A DNA stretch of 25,753 nt from a virus, in IMG/VR virus record IMGVR_UViG_3300038701_000937, positions 1 to 25,753 of that record, one strand, 5' to 3'. Both the position numbers and the translations under genes were made by a program. Below are positions 7,650-14,957 of this stretch, in pieces. The stretch's first letter is position 1. Each line of letters starts with the position of its first letter. Under the pieces are notes generated by a model. The model searched no databases, was not told where the DNA came from, and saw only the letters and a program-made list of their open reading frames with translations.

Positions 7650-9611
7650 CTAGAACGACGGCAGCAGGCTTCCAAGCCCGCCCCCGCCACTGCCGCCGAA
7701 CAGCCCGAGGTTGGACCCGACCTGCGCCACCGATCCCGCAATCCCGAGGCCCTGCATCAGCGGGCTTGGCGCTGCCGCATCGCGAGCCGACGCCGAGTTT
7801 TGCGCCGAAATCGTGCTCGCCGGCAGGCCGCCGCCCGTGATGATGTTCGCCGCCGCGCCAAGCCGGTTCCATTCCCGGTCCTGCGTCTCGTTCCACCGCG
7901 CCATGTTGGCGTCGATCTCGCGCTGGCGCTGGTCCTGCTGGAGCGCGCCCACGCCGTAGAGCGCCCGGCCGTCCGCATACCGGGAGGCGTCAAACATCGG
8001 GATCTGGCTGTTTGCCGTGAGCGCCGCGTCCGCCGCCGTGAAGCCGGCGTTCGTCATGCCGGTCGCCGCGCCAAGCCGGTTCGCGATGTTCTGCTGGTCA
8101 ACGCCCTGCTGGTTTTGCAGCGCCGACATCTGGTTGGCATACGCCTGCTGCCCGAGGCCGGCGAGTTGCGAGGCTCCGGCCATCTGTGCCGCCCGGTTGT
8201 CCGACTGGATGCCCGCCGACTGCCCGGCCGCCGTCAGGCGGTTGTTGATGCCCTGCTGCCCGAGGCTCGCAAGCTGCGAGGCGCCCGCCATCTGTGCGGC
8301 GCGGTTGCCGGCCTGAATGTTCGCCGACTGACCCGCCGCCGCCATCTGGTTCGCGAGGCTCTGTTGCCCGAGGCCCGCCATCCGGTCGGCGGACGACACC
8401 ACCCGGTCCACGTTGCCCGTCTGCGTGTTCACGCTGCGCTGTGCCGCGTCTGCCTGCTGGCCGTAGCGCCGCCCTGCCTGCGCATCCATCTGCTGGTTCG
8501 CCGTGAGCATGAGGCCCTTGTCGGACTCGTACTGCTGACGGGCAAACTCGTTGGCGAGGGAGCCGAGTTCGTCGGCAAGGCGCCCCTGGTGGTAGACGGA
8601 ACCGGCACGGCCCGAAAGCGAAGCGTCCGATGCGATGTTGGCCCGTGCGAGCTTCATGGCCCGGTCGAGCGCTTCGTTCGCGTAGGGGTTGCCGTCGCTG
8701 AGGTACTGCCCCGATGCCATGGCAGCGAGGTTGCTTTCGGAGTTCGACGGGCCGGCGGAGCCACGGTAGAGGTCGTCGAACCGTCCGCCGCTGACGCCTA
8801 GTTGGCCCATCATCCCGGCGCCGTAGGTTCCCTGTGCGGCCGACTGCTGCACCGACTGCGGGTTTCGGGAGATGTTGTCGAAGGTGCCGGTGCCGACGTC
8901 CTGCTGGCCGCGCGACACGTTGGCGAACTCGTTCTGCGCTTCCTGTTGCTGCCACCCCAGCGGGTTGTTCGCCACGCTGTCGAAGGTGCCCGTGCCAACG
9001 TCCGACCGGCCCCGCGCGACCTGCGCGAACTCGTTCTGCGCTTCCTGTTGCTGCCACCCCAGCGGGTTGTTCGCCAGAGCCCCGTATCGCCCGCCCTGCC
9101 CGAGCGACTGCTGCCCGGACGCGACCTGCCCCATCGTGTTGACGCCCTGCGCAGAGTAGGGGTTCATGCCCCCCTGCTGAACAAGGCCGGTGCTGTAGTC
9201 CATGCCCGTTTGGAGAAGCGGGTTTCCCTGCCTCGCCGTCTGCGCAATGTCCTGAATGCCGCGCGTTTGCGCCCCTGAGAAATCCGCCGCGCGATCCCCT
9301 GCGAACGGCGTGAAGCCCTTCTGCCCGTCGAGAAGATCAAGCGCGCGCTGCGAAATCGGCTGCAGCGCCGTGGCAAAGAAGTTCGTTGGGTCCGTGTTGA
9401 CGAGACGCCGATCCGGGTTGGCGCGGCCTCCCGTGCCCCCGCCCGCCGGCTGATTGCCCGGCTGGTTCGTCGGCGTGGCGCCCGGCGTCATCTGCCCGTA
9501 AGGCCCGATGGTTCCCGGCTTTGGCGTCGGCGGGCCGGCCGGCTGCGACTGCGCCATGGTCGGCGCCTTCTTCGTCAGCGTCGGGCTTTTCTGGTAAGGG
9601 TTCGCTGCCAT
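7650..9611 (-). CDS. Putative ejection protein with Gln-rich tandem repeats
   Basis: A 653-residue protein very rich in Gln, Ala, Gly and Asn. Residues 1-75 are a Pro/Thr/Gly-rich leader. A repeat of 34 residues follows, containing NNPLGWQQQEAQNEF and VGTGTFD in two copies plus a decayed third. A second repeat region of period 36 contains NRAAQMAGASQLA and LGQQ. A charged helix follows (DQRQREIDANMARWNETQDR), and the C-terminus is a Gly-rich hydrophobic tail (GIAGSVAQVGSNLGLFGGSG). This composition is typical of internal virion or ejection proteins that form helical assemblies. ATG 9611 follows the previous stop by 1 nt. The stop is TAG at 7652-7650. No enzyme domain was recognised, so the role comes from context. 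Confidence 0.65.
   Translation of the reverse strand: MAANPYQKSPTLTKKAPTMAQSQPAGPPTPKPGTIGPYGQMTPGATPTNQPGNQPAGGGTGGRANPDRRLVNTDPTNFFATALQPISQRALDLLDGQKGFTPFAGDRAADFSGAQTRGIQDIAQTARQGNPLLQTGMDYSTGLVQQGGMNPYSAQGVNTMGQVASGQQSLGQGGRYGALANNPLGWQQQEAQNEFAQVARGRSDVGTGTFDSVANNPLGWQQQEAQNEFANVSRGQQDVGTGTFDNISRNPQSVQQSAAQGTYGAGMMGQLGVSGGRFDDLYRGSAGPSNSESNLAAMASGQYLSDGNPYANEALDRAMKLARANIASDASLSGRAGSVYHQGRLADELGSLANEFARQQYESDKGLMLTANQQMDAQAGRRYGQQADAAQRSVNTQTGNVDRVVSSADRMAGLGQQSLANQMAAAGQSANIQAGNRAAQMAGASQLASLGQQGINNRLTAAGQSAGIQSDNRAAQMAGASQLAGLGQQAYANQMSALQNQQGVDQQNIANRLGAATGMTNAGFTAADAALTANSQIPMFDASRYADGRALYGVGALQQDQRQREIDANMARWNETQDREWNRLGAAANIITGGGLPASTISAQNSASARDAAAPSPLMQGLGIAGSVAQVGSNLGLFGGSGGGGLGSLLPSF
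8923..9076 (-). repeat. Two identical 52-bp direct repeats, 102 bp apart, inside the ejection gene
   Basis: Positions 8923-8974 and 9025-9076 are identical over 52 bp. The 102-bp offset equals 34 codons, so the repeat keeps frame and encodes the NNPLGWQQQEAQNEFA unit twice. Identity at synonymous sites points to a recent duplication or gene conversion. Confidence 0.9.
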
Positions 9612-9612
9612 G

Positions 9613-9981
9613 TCAGTTCCCGCCCGCCCGGACGACTTCGACGAAGACGCTCGTGAAGTCCGTCGCCGTCCCGGAGATGTTGAAGCACTTCACCCGCACG
9701 GAAGCCGTCACGAGCGCATGGAGATGGCCGACCCCGAGCGCGTTCAGGGACACCCGAGCGAACGCATCCGTCGGGATCGCATCGACGAACGTGAGCGTGT
9801 AGTCGCCCGTGCCGTTCTTCGTGATCGACGCGACGTTGCGACCGTCCGGCGTCGGCGTCGCCCCGCTGCCGTCGAACACGCAGGTCGCAAGCGGGATGTA
9901 CCGCTCCGCGTCGCGCATCCATTCGACGTTGCGCGTGCGGTAATCGAGTTCCGCGTCCCACACTCCCGGAATGTCGGCCAT
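9613..9981 (-). CDS. Small structural protein (fibre- or decoration-like beta domain)
   Basis: A 122-residue protein. ATG 9981 overlaps the stop of the stabilisation-protein gene (TGATG). Residues 45-75 contain DGRNVASITKNGTGDYTLTF. This resembles a beta-strand motif common in phage fibre and decoration domains, where a virion-exposed beta sandwich is expected. The C-terminal half is also strand-rich (VSLNALGVGHLHALVTASVR). It lies between the stabilisation protein and the ejection genes, which suits a head or tail accessory protein. I cannot assign a named family. The structural role is an inference from position and sequence style. Confidence 0.6.
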   Translation of the reverse strand: MADIPGVWDAELDYRTRNVEWMRDAERYIPLATCVFDGSGATPTPDGRNVASITKNGTGDYTLTFVDAIPTDAFARVSLNALGVGHLHALVTASVRVKCFNISGTATDFTSVFVEVVRAGGN

Positions 9982-11417
9982 CAGTAGACCCCCTCCTCCT
10001 GCGTGTACGCTTCCACGCCCTCGGCCTTGGTCCACGTCGTCCCGGCGGGAACGTCCATCTTGAGGCGGAAATACCGGCCGCTGTCGCGCAGCGGGCACCA
10101 CCCGGCATCATTCACCGCCACCGACGTGGAGCCGTCCGCGAAGGCGTCGCCCCGCCGGTCCTTCTTGCGCACCGTCACCGTGGCGGCGTTCGTGTCGATC
10201 GACGGCATCGCCCCCTGGAGCCGGGTCCGGTTGCCGCCGCGCTTCGGGAACTGGTTCGTGTAGATCGTCGCGGCGAGCGGCGTGCCGGTGAACGTGCTCG
10301 GCTTCATGTCGGAGTCAAACGCCGCCACGTAAAAGTTGTTGTCCGGGGAGTCGAACGAATAGTCGATGTCGTCGAGGTTGGTGTCGATGTCGTCGAGGAT
10401 CAGCGCCCCAAGCGGAAGCTGGAACAGTTCGTAGACGTTGAGCGTGGCCTTGCTCCACTCCTGCCGCATGATGTCGTAGACGATGAGCGTGTCAGGGACC
10501 GTCGTCGAGGTGTAGTGGAGCGCCCAATAGACCCGGCGATGGCGCGTGTCCGGGCACCCGATGATCCGCCGCGAGGCCCGGACGCTCTCCGAGTCGCGCA
10601 CCCAATCATCAACGTAGTTCTGGCCGATCGGCTCGATCCCGCCGCTTTCGTCGATGCGGAGGAAGCCGTCGAGCCCGAGCATGTAGATGCCGTTCCCGTA
10701 GTTCACCACACTGTCGGCGAAGTCCGTACCCACGCCATTCGCCAGCGTGTCGAACCGGACCTTGGACACGCCGCCCACGAGCGTTGCACGACGCAACATG
10801 CGCTCCTGCACGATCAGAGGCGAACGCGAGCCGGACAGCCCCATGATGGCGCCGCCGTCCGCGAAGTCCTGCAAGAATGCGTTGTTGGTCGCGAGCGGGG
10901 ACCACGTTTCCTTGTCGTTGATGTCAGAGGCGTGGACGCGGTTCCGGGTGCCTGTCACGCCGCCGATGACGAGGTGGTCGCCCCACACCTCCACCAGACT
11001 GCCGGTCGGCGCGTTCGCCACGTCGTCGAAGTCCGTGGATGAGCCGAGCGTGAAATATTGCGGCGCCGCGCCTGCATGAACCGCGATCACGTCGCCGTTG
11101 TAGACACGGAACCGCCATGGAGCCGCAGCGGAGGCGCTGTAGGTGGTGCTGGCGTTGGTGACGTCCTCCCATACCCGCGTGCTCTTGTTGAGCTTGTAGA
11201 GCGCTGTGGCGGTCCCGCAGAACGCCTCGTCGTAGGTGTATGCCTTCACGTACACCGCGCCGTAGACGGTGGCGCCAACAGGGTTCGCGGCGGCCACCGG
11301 GCCGGGCCACGGGAGTTTGCAGTTCGGGCCGGGCAGAACGCCGTCGATGTCGGGCACGACGTCCCCCGCGAGGTCGGAGGCGTCCGGTGCCCACTTGCCG
11401 AAGGGAATGATGCTCAC
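9981..11417 (-). CDS. Head-tail stabilisation protein (P22 gp10-like, beta-propeller type)
   Basis: A 478-residue protein starting at ATG 11417, in a 4-bp ATGA overlap with the adaptor gene. The N-terminus (MSIIPFGKWAPDASDL) leads into repeated strand units with aromatic residues, such as YGAVYVKAYTYDE, WRFRVYNGDVIAVHAG, VEVWGDHLVIGGVTGTRNRV, SPLIVQERMLRRATLVGGV, NGIYMLGLDGFLRID and TLIVYDIMRQEWSKAT. These resemble blades of the propeller-like proteins that plug and stabilise packaged DNA, such as P22 gp10. Position right after the adaptor supports this. The mature role would be closing the neck after packaging. The assignment rests on fold-like features and gene order; a tail hub protein is the main alternative. 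Confidence 0.68.
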   Translation of the reverse strand: MSIIPFGKWAPDASDLAGDVVPDIDGVLPGPNCKLPWPGPVAAANPVGATVYGAVYVKAYTYDEAFCGTATALYKLNKSTRVWEDVTNASTTYSASAAAPWRFRVYNGDVIAVHAGAAPQYFTLGSSTDFDDVANAPTGSLVEVWGDHLVIGGVTGTRNRVHASDINDKETWSPLATNNAFLQDFADGGAIMGLSGSRSPLIVQERMLRRATLVGGVSKVRFDTLANGVGTDFADSVVNYGNGIYMLGLDGFLRIDESGGIEPIGQNYVDDWVRDSESVRASRRIIGCPDTRHRRVYWALHYTSTTVPDTLIVYDIMRQEWSKATLNVYELFQLPLGALILDDIDTNLDDIDYSFDSPDNNFYVAAFDSDMKPSTFTGTPLAATIYTNQFPKRGGNRTRLQGAMPSIDTNAATVTVRKKDRRGDAFADGSTSVAVNDAGWCPLRDSGRYFRLKMDVPAGTTWTKAEGVEAYTQEEGVY

Positions 11418-12094
11418 CAGCGCCTCCCGTAAGAGCCGTGCCAGTACGGGGTGCTGCGGTTGCTATAGTCCTCGTCCACGGCGATCGTGCCGCTCGTGTC
11501 TTTCCGCGCGCTCTCCTGCATCAAGTTCCGCAGTTCGCGCACGACGTCCTGCTGCATGTCCTCGTCGAGCGAGCGGTCGCGCATGACGTGCTTCGCGAGG
11601 TAGCGCTTCGCCTCGGCCCGGATCAGCCCATAGCAGTCCGTCATCCAGCGGTTGCCGGTCTCGGCGTCCGTGGCTGGGGCGGCCTCGATCATGTCGGCGA
11701 AAAGCTGCACGGTGTAGGCGGCGTCCGGGACCGGAGACAGCCAGAGCGCGCCGTCGTGCCAGCTATAGAAAGCGGGGTAGCTTTCGCTGCCGCCCGAGTT
11801 CGCGATCTCAAGTTCGTCCTGGCGCATCCAGAGGAGACGCGACTTGCTGCCGTTGCGCTCCACCAGGACGTGGTGCAGCCGAATGACGTTCTCGAACGCC
11901 GCCACTTCGGCCGATGTGTATTGCGCCGTGCTCGCCGTGGTCGAGAAGGTGGTCGAGCGGTCCCGCGTCCACCAGAACGGGCGGCCCCGGTGAACGCGGA
12001 TCGCATGGGAAATGGCCGACGCGATCTGAGTCGTAAGATCAGACCGCGCCAGATCGTCGGCGATCTCGGCCTTGAGACCGCCGAGCGTGCTCAC
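11414..12094 (-). CDS. Head-tail adaptor protein
   Basis: A 226-residue protein. The start is GTG 12094, overlapping the stop of the upstream gene (GTGA). The order of features fits phage adaptor proteins of the P22 gp4 / gp11-like class: an N-terminal helix (LGGLKAEIADDLARSDLTTQ), helix AISHAIRVHRGRPFWWTRD, a central beta part (TTFSTTASTAQYTSAEVAAF, LWLSPVPDAAYTVQLFAD), and a long C-terminal helix (CYGLIRAEAKRYLAKHVMRD, DEDMQQDVVRELRNLM). Such proteins bind the portal and start tail assembly. It lies between capsid-associated genes and the stabilisation protein, as expected. The last residues (STPYWHGSYGRRW) are basic and aromatic. Confidence 0.75.
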   Translation of the reverse strand: MSTLGGLKAEIADDLARSDLTTQIASAISHAIRVHRGRPFWWTRDRSTTFSTTASTAQYTSAEVAAFENVIRLHHVLVERNGSKSRLLWMRQDELEIANSGGSESYPAFYSWHDGALWLSPVPDAAYTVQLFADMIEAAPATDAETGNRWMTDCYGLIRAEAKRYLAKHVMRDRSLDEDMQQDVVRELRNLMQESARKDTSGTIAVDEDYSNRSTPYWHGSYGRRW

Positions 12095-12495
12095 GAAGGC
12101 GCCGTCACGCGCGGGACGAACGTCACGATGACAATGGCTTCACCGGCCGTGGCCGCCGTGCCCGCCGCCGTGAACTTGCAGGTCACCTTCTTCTCAGAGG
12201 TGTCGTACAGTTCGACCGATGCGTTCATCGTTGTGGCGTCGTAGATGCGCCCGGTCGCCTGAAGGTCGCACGTCGCGATGAACTCGTTGTCATCGTCCGT
12301 GTAGCCGACGATCAGAACGTCCGACGTGCCGGAGTCGAACGCGGTCGGGGCGATCACCACGACGTCGATGACCACCGCCCCTTCGGGGAGGTAGCCGAGC
12401 GTGAAGGTGGTCCCGTTGTCCGCGAACGTGAAGCGCTGCGAGAGGTAGTGGACTACCGGGAGGGAGACTTCCGTGCCGAACTTCCTGTCTGCCAT
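12091..12495 (-). CDS. Small beta-rich head protein next to major capsid gene
   Basis: A 134-residue protein starting at ATG 12495. A near-perfect ribosome binding site (AAGGAGGA) lies 7 nt upstream and overlaps the stop of the capsid gene, predicting high expression. The sequence is almost all beta strand (TTFTLGYLPEGAVVIDVVVI, VLIVGYTDDD, ASVELYDTSEKKVTCKF, AIVIVTFVPRV), with no catalytic motif. Its place directly after an N4-gp56-type capsid gene and its strong ribosome binding site suggest an abundant head-decoration or head-stabilising protein. I do not recognise a named family, so the role is inferred. Confidence 0.65.
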   Translation of the reverse strand: MADRKFGTEVSLPVVHYLSQRFTFADNGTTFTLGYLPEGAVVIDVVVIAPTAFDSGTSDVLIVGYTDDDNEFIATCDLQATGRIYDATTMNASVELYDTSEKKVTCKFTAAGTAATAGEAIVIVTFVPRVTAPS

Positions 12496-12507
12496 GTTCC
12501 GTCCTCC

Positions 12508-13596
12508 TTAGACGTTGGCGTAGGTGGAGACGACAACGGCGCCCCAATCCTTCGAGTTGTATTGGGTCTTCTTCATGCCGACGATGCAGCCGACACCGAC
12601 GCCGAGCGTGCGGTCATAGTCGGACGCCTGCTCGCGCCACTTGTAGCGGCCGTATCCGCCACCCTTGCCGAACGCGATGGCGCAGGAGCCGGCGCCGACC
12701 ATCACGGCACGGCGAACCGTGGCGATCTCGGCGTTGGTCGAGGCGTTGTAGCCGGGGGCGACGTGCTCGTGCTCGCGGAGGATCACGCCGGCATACTCGC
12801 CGATGGCGCCGTCGTAGATGCGCTCCTTGTGCTCCGGGCCGCGCTTGGCGAAGTCCTGCCACGTCCCTTCGCCCGTCGTGGTGCGGAGCGAGTAGACCTG
12901 ATCCGGGTGCAGGTACATGACGTACTTGCGGCGGCCGTTCACCATGATGGGCCGGATCTTCGGGTTCGCGGTCTTCGCGAGGTTCACGGCCCGGTCGATC
13001 ATCGAGAGCGTGAAGGTGTCCGACGACGTGATCGCCTGATCGGTCGTGTGCGTGCTCGGGCGGATGATGTTGGTCGCGGCGATCGGGTCGTTGAACAGGG
13101 TGTACTTGCCCTTGCTCGCGCCGGTCAGGGACCAGCTATCGCCTTCCACCGTGATCGACGTGCCGAGATAGCCGCCGGCGTGCATGAAGAAAGCGTTGGA
13201 GAAGCGGGTGCCGAACCAGTCCCGGAGCGCGTCCTTCGCGTCCGACCGCATGTTGTGGATCACGCGCTGGTTGTCGATCGAGCCTTCGGTGATGACGTCC
13301 ACCGCATGGAAAAGCTCGTTGATGACCACATCGTCGGTGTACGTCGCGCGGGTCTCTTCCGTCCCGTGCAGCGTCTCGCCTTCCGACACGCCGACGCCGT
13401 TAAGCTGCGCGGCCATCGTGCAGCGCACGCGGTCCCCGGCCTCTTTCTGCGTCTCGGTCAGGAGGGTGATCGGCGCATCCTTGGAGCGGCCGATCATGGG
13501 ACCAAGTTCGAGAGCCTTGTCGACCTCGGTCATGAGGAGCTTGGACCAGAGCTTTACCGTCTCTGGGGCGTTAACGCCAAACGTCTGCTGTGCCAT
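12508..13596 (-). CDS. Major capsid protein, N4-gp56 family
   Basis: A 362-residue protein starting at ATG 13596 with AGAGG 5 nt upstream. Hallmarks of the N4-gp56-type capsid family (DUF4043) are visible. The N-terminus is NAPETVKLWSKLLMTEVDKA, then GPMIGRSKDAPI, DRVRCTMAAQLNGVGVSEGE and TRATYTDDVVINELFHAVDV follow. A central region reads RKYVMYLHPDQVYSLRTTTG, with ERIYDGAIGEYAGVILREHE and a C-terminal GYGRYKWREQASDYDRTLGV. The length is close to that of other family members. It would form the icosahedral shell with the scaffold encoded just upstream. The gene has the longest leader in the operon (145 nt), with a stem that could hide its ribosome binding site. The strong site of the following gene also lies at its stop. 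Confidence 0.9.
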   Translation of the reverse strand: MAQQTFGVNAPETVKLWSKLLMTEVDKALELGPMIGRSKDAPITLLTETQKEAGDRVRCTMAAQLNGVGVSEGETLHGTEETRATYTDDVVINELFHAVDVITEGSIDNQRVIHNMRSDAKDALRDWFGTRFSNAFFMHAGGYLGTSITVEGDSWSLTGASKGKYTLFNDPIAATNIIRPSTHTTDQAITSSDTFTLSMIDRAVNLAKTANPKIRPIMVNGRRKYVMYLHPDQVYSLRTTTGEGTWQDFAKRGPEHKERIYDGAIGEYAGVILREHEHVAPGYNASTNAEIATVRRAVMVGAGSCAIAFGKGGGYGRYKWREQASDYDRTLGVGVGCIVGMKKTQYNSKDWGAVVVSTYANV

Positions 13597-13602
13597 TGTT
13601 GC

Positions 13603-13666
13603 CTCTGGGGTGCGCTTCGACTTCGCGTCCGATTACGCTCGGACTTCAGGCGAGGCGGCCCCAGAG
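13603..13666 (-). promoter_or_regulatory. Structured leader of the capsid gene; stem sequesters its ribosome binding site
   Basis: In the minus-strand transcript CUCUGGGG (from 13666-13659) can pair with CCCCAGAG (13610-13603), an 8-bp perfect stem. Its 3' arm contains most of the capsid Shine-Dalgarno AGAGG. Nested inside is a second perfect stem, GUCCGA/UCGGAC, with a 6-nt loop (13644-13627). The arrangement suggests translational control or mRNA protection of the capsid message. The pairing is seen in the sequence; the function is inferred. Confidence 0.55.
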
Positions 13667-13720
13667 TACGCCCGGCCGGGGGCGAGGGGACGTAATGCGG
13701 TCCCTGCGCGCTACCTTGCT

Positions 13721-13736
13721 GCCCCTATAAAGGGGC
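13721..13736 (-). promoter_or_regulatory. Short perfect hairpin after the scaffold stop
   Basis: GCCCCT and AGGGGC flank a 4-nt ATAA spacer. The hairpin lies 5 nt after the scaffold stop codon, at the head of the capsid leader. No T run follows, so a simple intrinsic terminator is unlikely. An RNA processing or stabilising hairpin is possible. Confidence 0.4.
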
Positions 13737-13741
13737 GGAAG

Positions 13742-14665
13742 TCAACCGCCGCGATTGAGTTCCTTCAAGATATCCTCAGCCGACAGCTTGTTCGACGTCA
13801 TGTAGTCGGAAAAGTCCTCGTCGCTCATGTTGGCGAGGTCTTCCAGCGACCGCTTTCCCTTCGGCGCCGAACCATCGACGTTCGACAGGCTCTTGAACGC
13901 CTTGCGCCCGCGCTCGCGGGTTTCCTTCCCGTTCTCGACGGGTGCCGCCGGCCGGGCCTGATAGCCGAACGTTTCCGTCGCCATCTGGTGGAAATACTGT
14001 GCCGGGCTGACGCCGCGCCGGGCGATGTCGTAGGCGAGCGCCTTCATATCCTGGGCGGCAAGCTGCTTCGCCGACGCCTCGTCGTGCCCCCGGAACCGGT
14101 ACTGGCTGACGAAGTTCTTCCCGACGAAATCGACGCGATCGTAATAGTCCGCGTTCTGCTCGGCGAACTGCTTCTCGTGGGCCGCAAGCTGCGTCTCGAA
14201 CCGCTGCCGCTCGCGTTCGACCTGCTGCTGTTCCGCCATCTCGTGCTGCTGCCGGCGCATGTCCTGCACCTGCTGCATGGTCCAGTTCACGGCTTCGAAC
14301 GGCTGCGAGTTGACGTCCGGCACCTGCGGCTCCGGGGCCGGCGCCTGCTCCGGGGTGCTGCGCTGCGACAGGCGCTCCAGAAGCCCCTCGAACCGATTGA
14401 CGGCATCCTCGGCCCGCTTGCGCCGCTCCCGCTCCTTCAGAAGCTCCGGGAGGGGGACGCGGCGGGACTCGGCCGTGTCTCGGGGCTGCTCTTCGACGCC
14501 TTCTTCGGCCGGCGCTTCTTCCGACTCCTCCGGGGCTTCTCGTTCGGCTGGCTCAGGATCGACAGGAGGCGGTGCGTCGCCGCCCATCTCCCCGAGGTGA
14601 AGCCGCTCGTCGTCGGTGAGTTGCTCGTCGTCGTCGTACAGTTCGGCGTCCACTCTGCCCTGCAT
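13742..14665 (-). CDS. Scaffolding protein
   Basis: A 307-residue protein starting at ATG 14665, 1 nt after the previous stop. It is a typical scaffold in character. There is a very acidic Pro/Glu-rich N-terminal third (residues 10-65). A long charged coiled coil follows (LPELLKERERRKRAEDAVNR; MRRQQHEMAEQQQVERERQR). A helical C-terminal domain ends in basic RGRKAFKSLS and KGKRSLEDLANMSDEDFSDY. Scaffold C-termini usually bind the capsid protein during procapsid assembly. Position between portal and major capsid genes is the standard place. No protease domain is visible, so it probably leaves the head intact, as in P22. The assignment rests on composition and gene order. Confidence 0.8.
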   Translation of the reverse strand: MQGRVDAELYDDDEQLTDDERLHLGEMGGDAPPPVDPEPAEREAPEESEEAPAEEGVEEQPRDTAESRRVPLPELLKERERRKRAEDAVNRFEGLLERLSQRSTPEQAPAPEPQVPDVNSQPFEAVNWTMQQVQDMRRQQHEMAEQQQVERERQRFETQLAAHEKQFAEQNADYYDRVDFVGKNFVSQYRFRGHDEASAKQLAAQDMKALAYDIARRGVSPAQYFHQMATETFGYQARPAAPVENGKETRERGRKAFKSLSNVDGSAPKGKRSLEDLANMSDEDFSDYMTSNKLSAEDILKELNRGG

Positions 14666-14666
14666 G

Positions 14667-14957
14667 TCACTGGCCCTTGCTCGGCCGGAAGCCGGTCACG
14701 GACGTCGCCGTGGTACCGGTGGCCTTGATACGTGTGATGAAGCCGGGGTAAATCGTGCCGAGGACGCAATCGAAGTACGTCACGGCGCTTCCATCGGCCA
14801 TCACCACGGCGACGTCGCCGGCCGCGTTCACCATGAACGCATGGATCGGGTCGGTCGCGATGGTCCCCTGCGTGTTGCTGTCGTGCGGGGTAATCGTCAC
14901 GCCACCAAACGGCGGCTCGATGCGGTTCGTCCCGACTCTCGGTGGCATGAGGCTCAT
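14667..14957 (-). CDS. Small beta protein resembling phage/GTA head spike-base proteins
   Basis: A 96-residue protein. ATG 14957 overlaps the portal stop (ATGA). After a short leader ([16 protein letters not shown]) comes a compact beta domain. It contains VTITPHDS, IHAFMVNAAGDVAVVMADGS, VTYFDCVLGTIYPGFITRIK and ATGTTATSVTGF. The series of a strand after TPxD, xVxxAGDVxVxMADGSxVT, a YP-xRI strand and a closing ATGTTAT is very like the spike-base proteins of the Rhodobacter gene transfer agent type and similar small phage head proteins. It probably decorates the capsid or anchors a fibre. Its place between portal and scaffold fits a head component. The family link is by eye and moderate. Confidence 0.6.
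   Translation of the reverse strand: MSLMPPRVGTNRIEPPFGGVTITPHDSNTQGTIATDPIHAFMVNAAGDVAVVMADGSAVTYFDCVLGTIYPGFITRIKATGTTATSVTGFRPSKGQ

Noticed and set aside
6879-8801. Long plus-strand open frame (640 codons)
   Set aside because: It lies antisense to two ejection genes, is made of Arg/Pro/Leu-rich filler typical of GC-rich shadow frames, and has no ribosome site or domain.
12448-13695. Plus-strand open frame (415 codons) antisense to the capsid gene
   Set aside because: A shadow frame; the minus strand clearly encodes the N4-gp56-type capsid protein.
13741-13775. Minus-strand promoter starting with TTGACT before the capsid leader
   Set aside because: The AT-rich hexamer TTTATA is only 8 bp away and part of a hairpin; no -10 exists at the proper distance.
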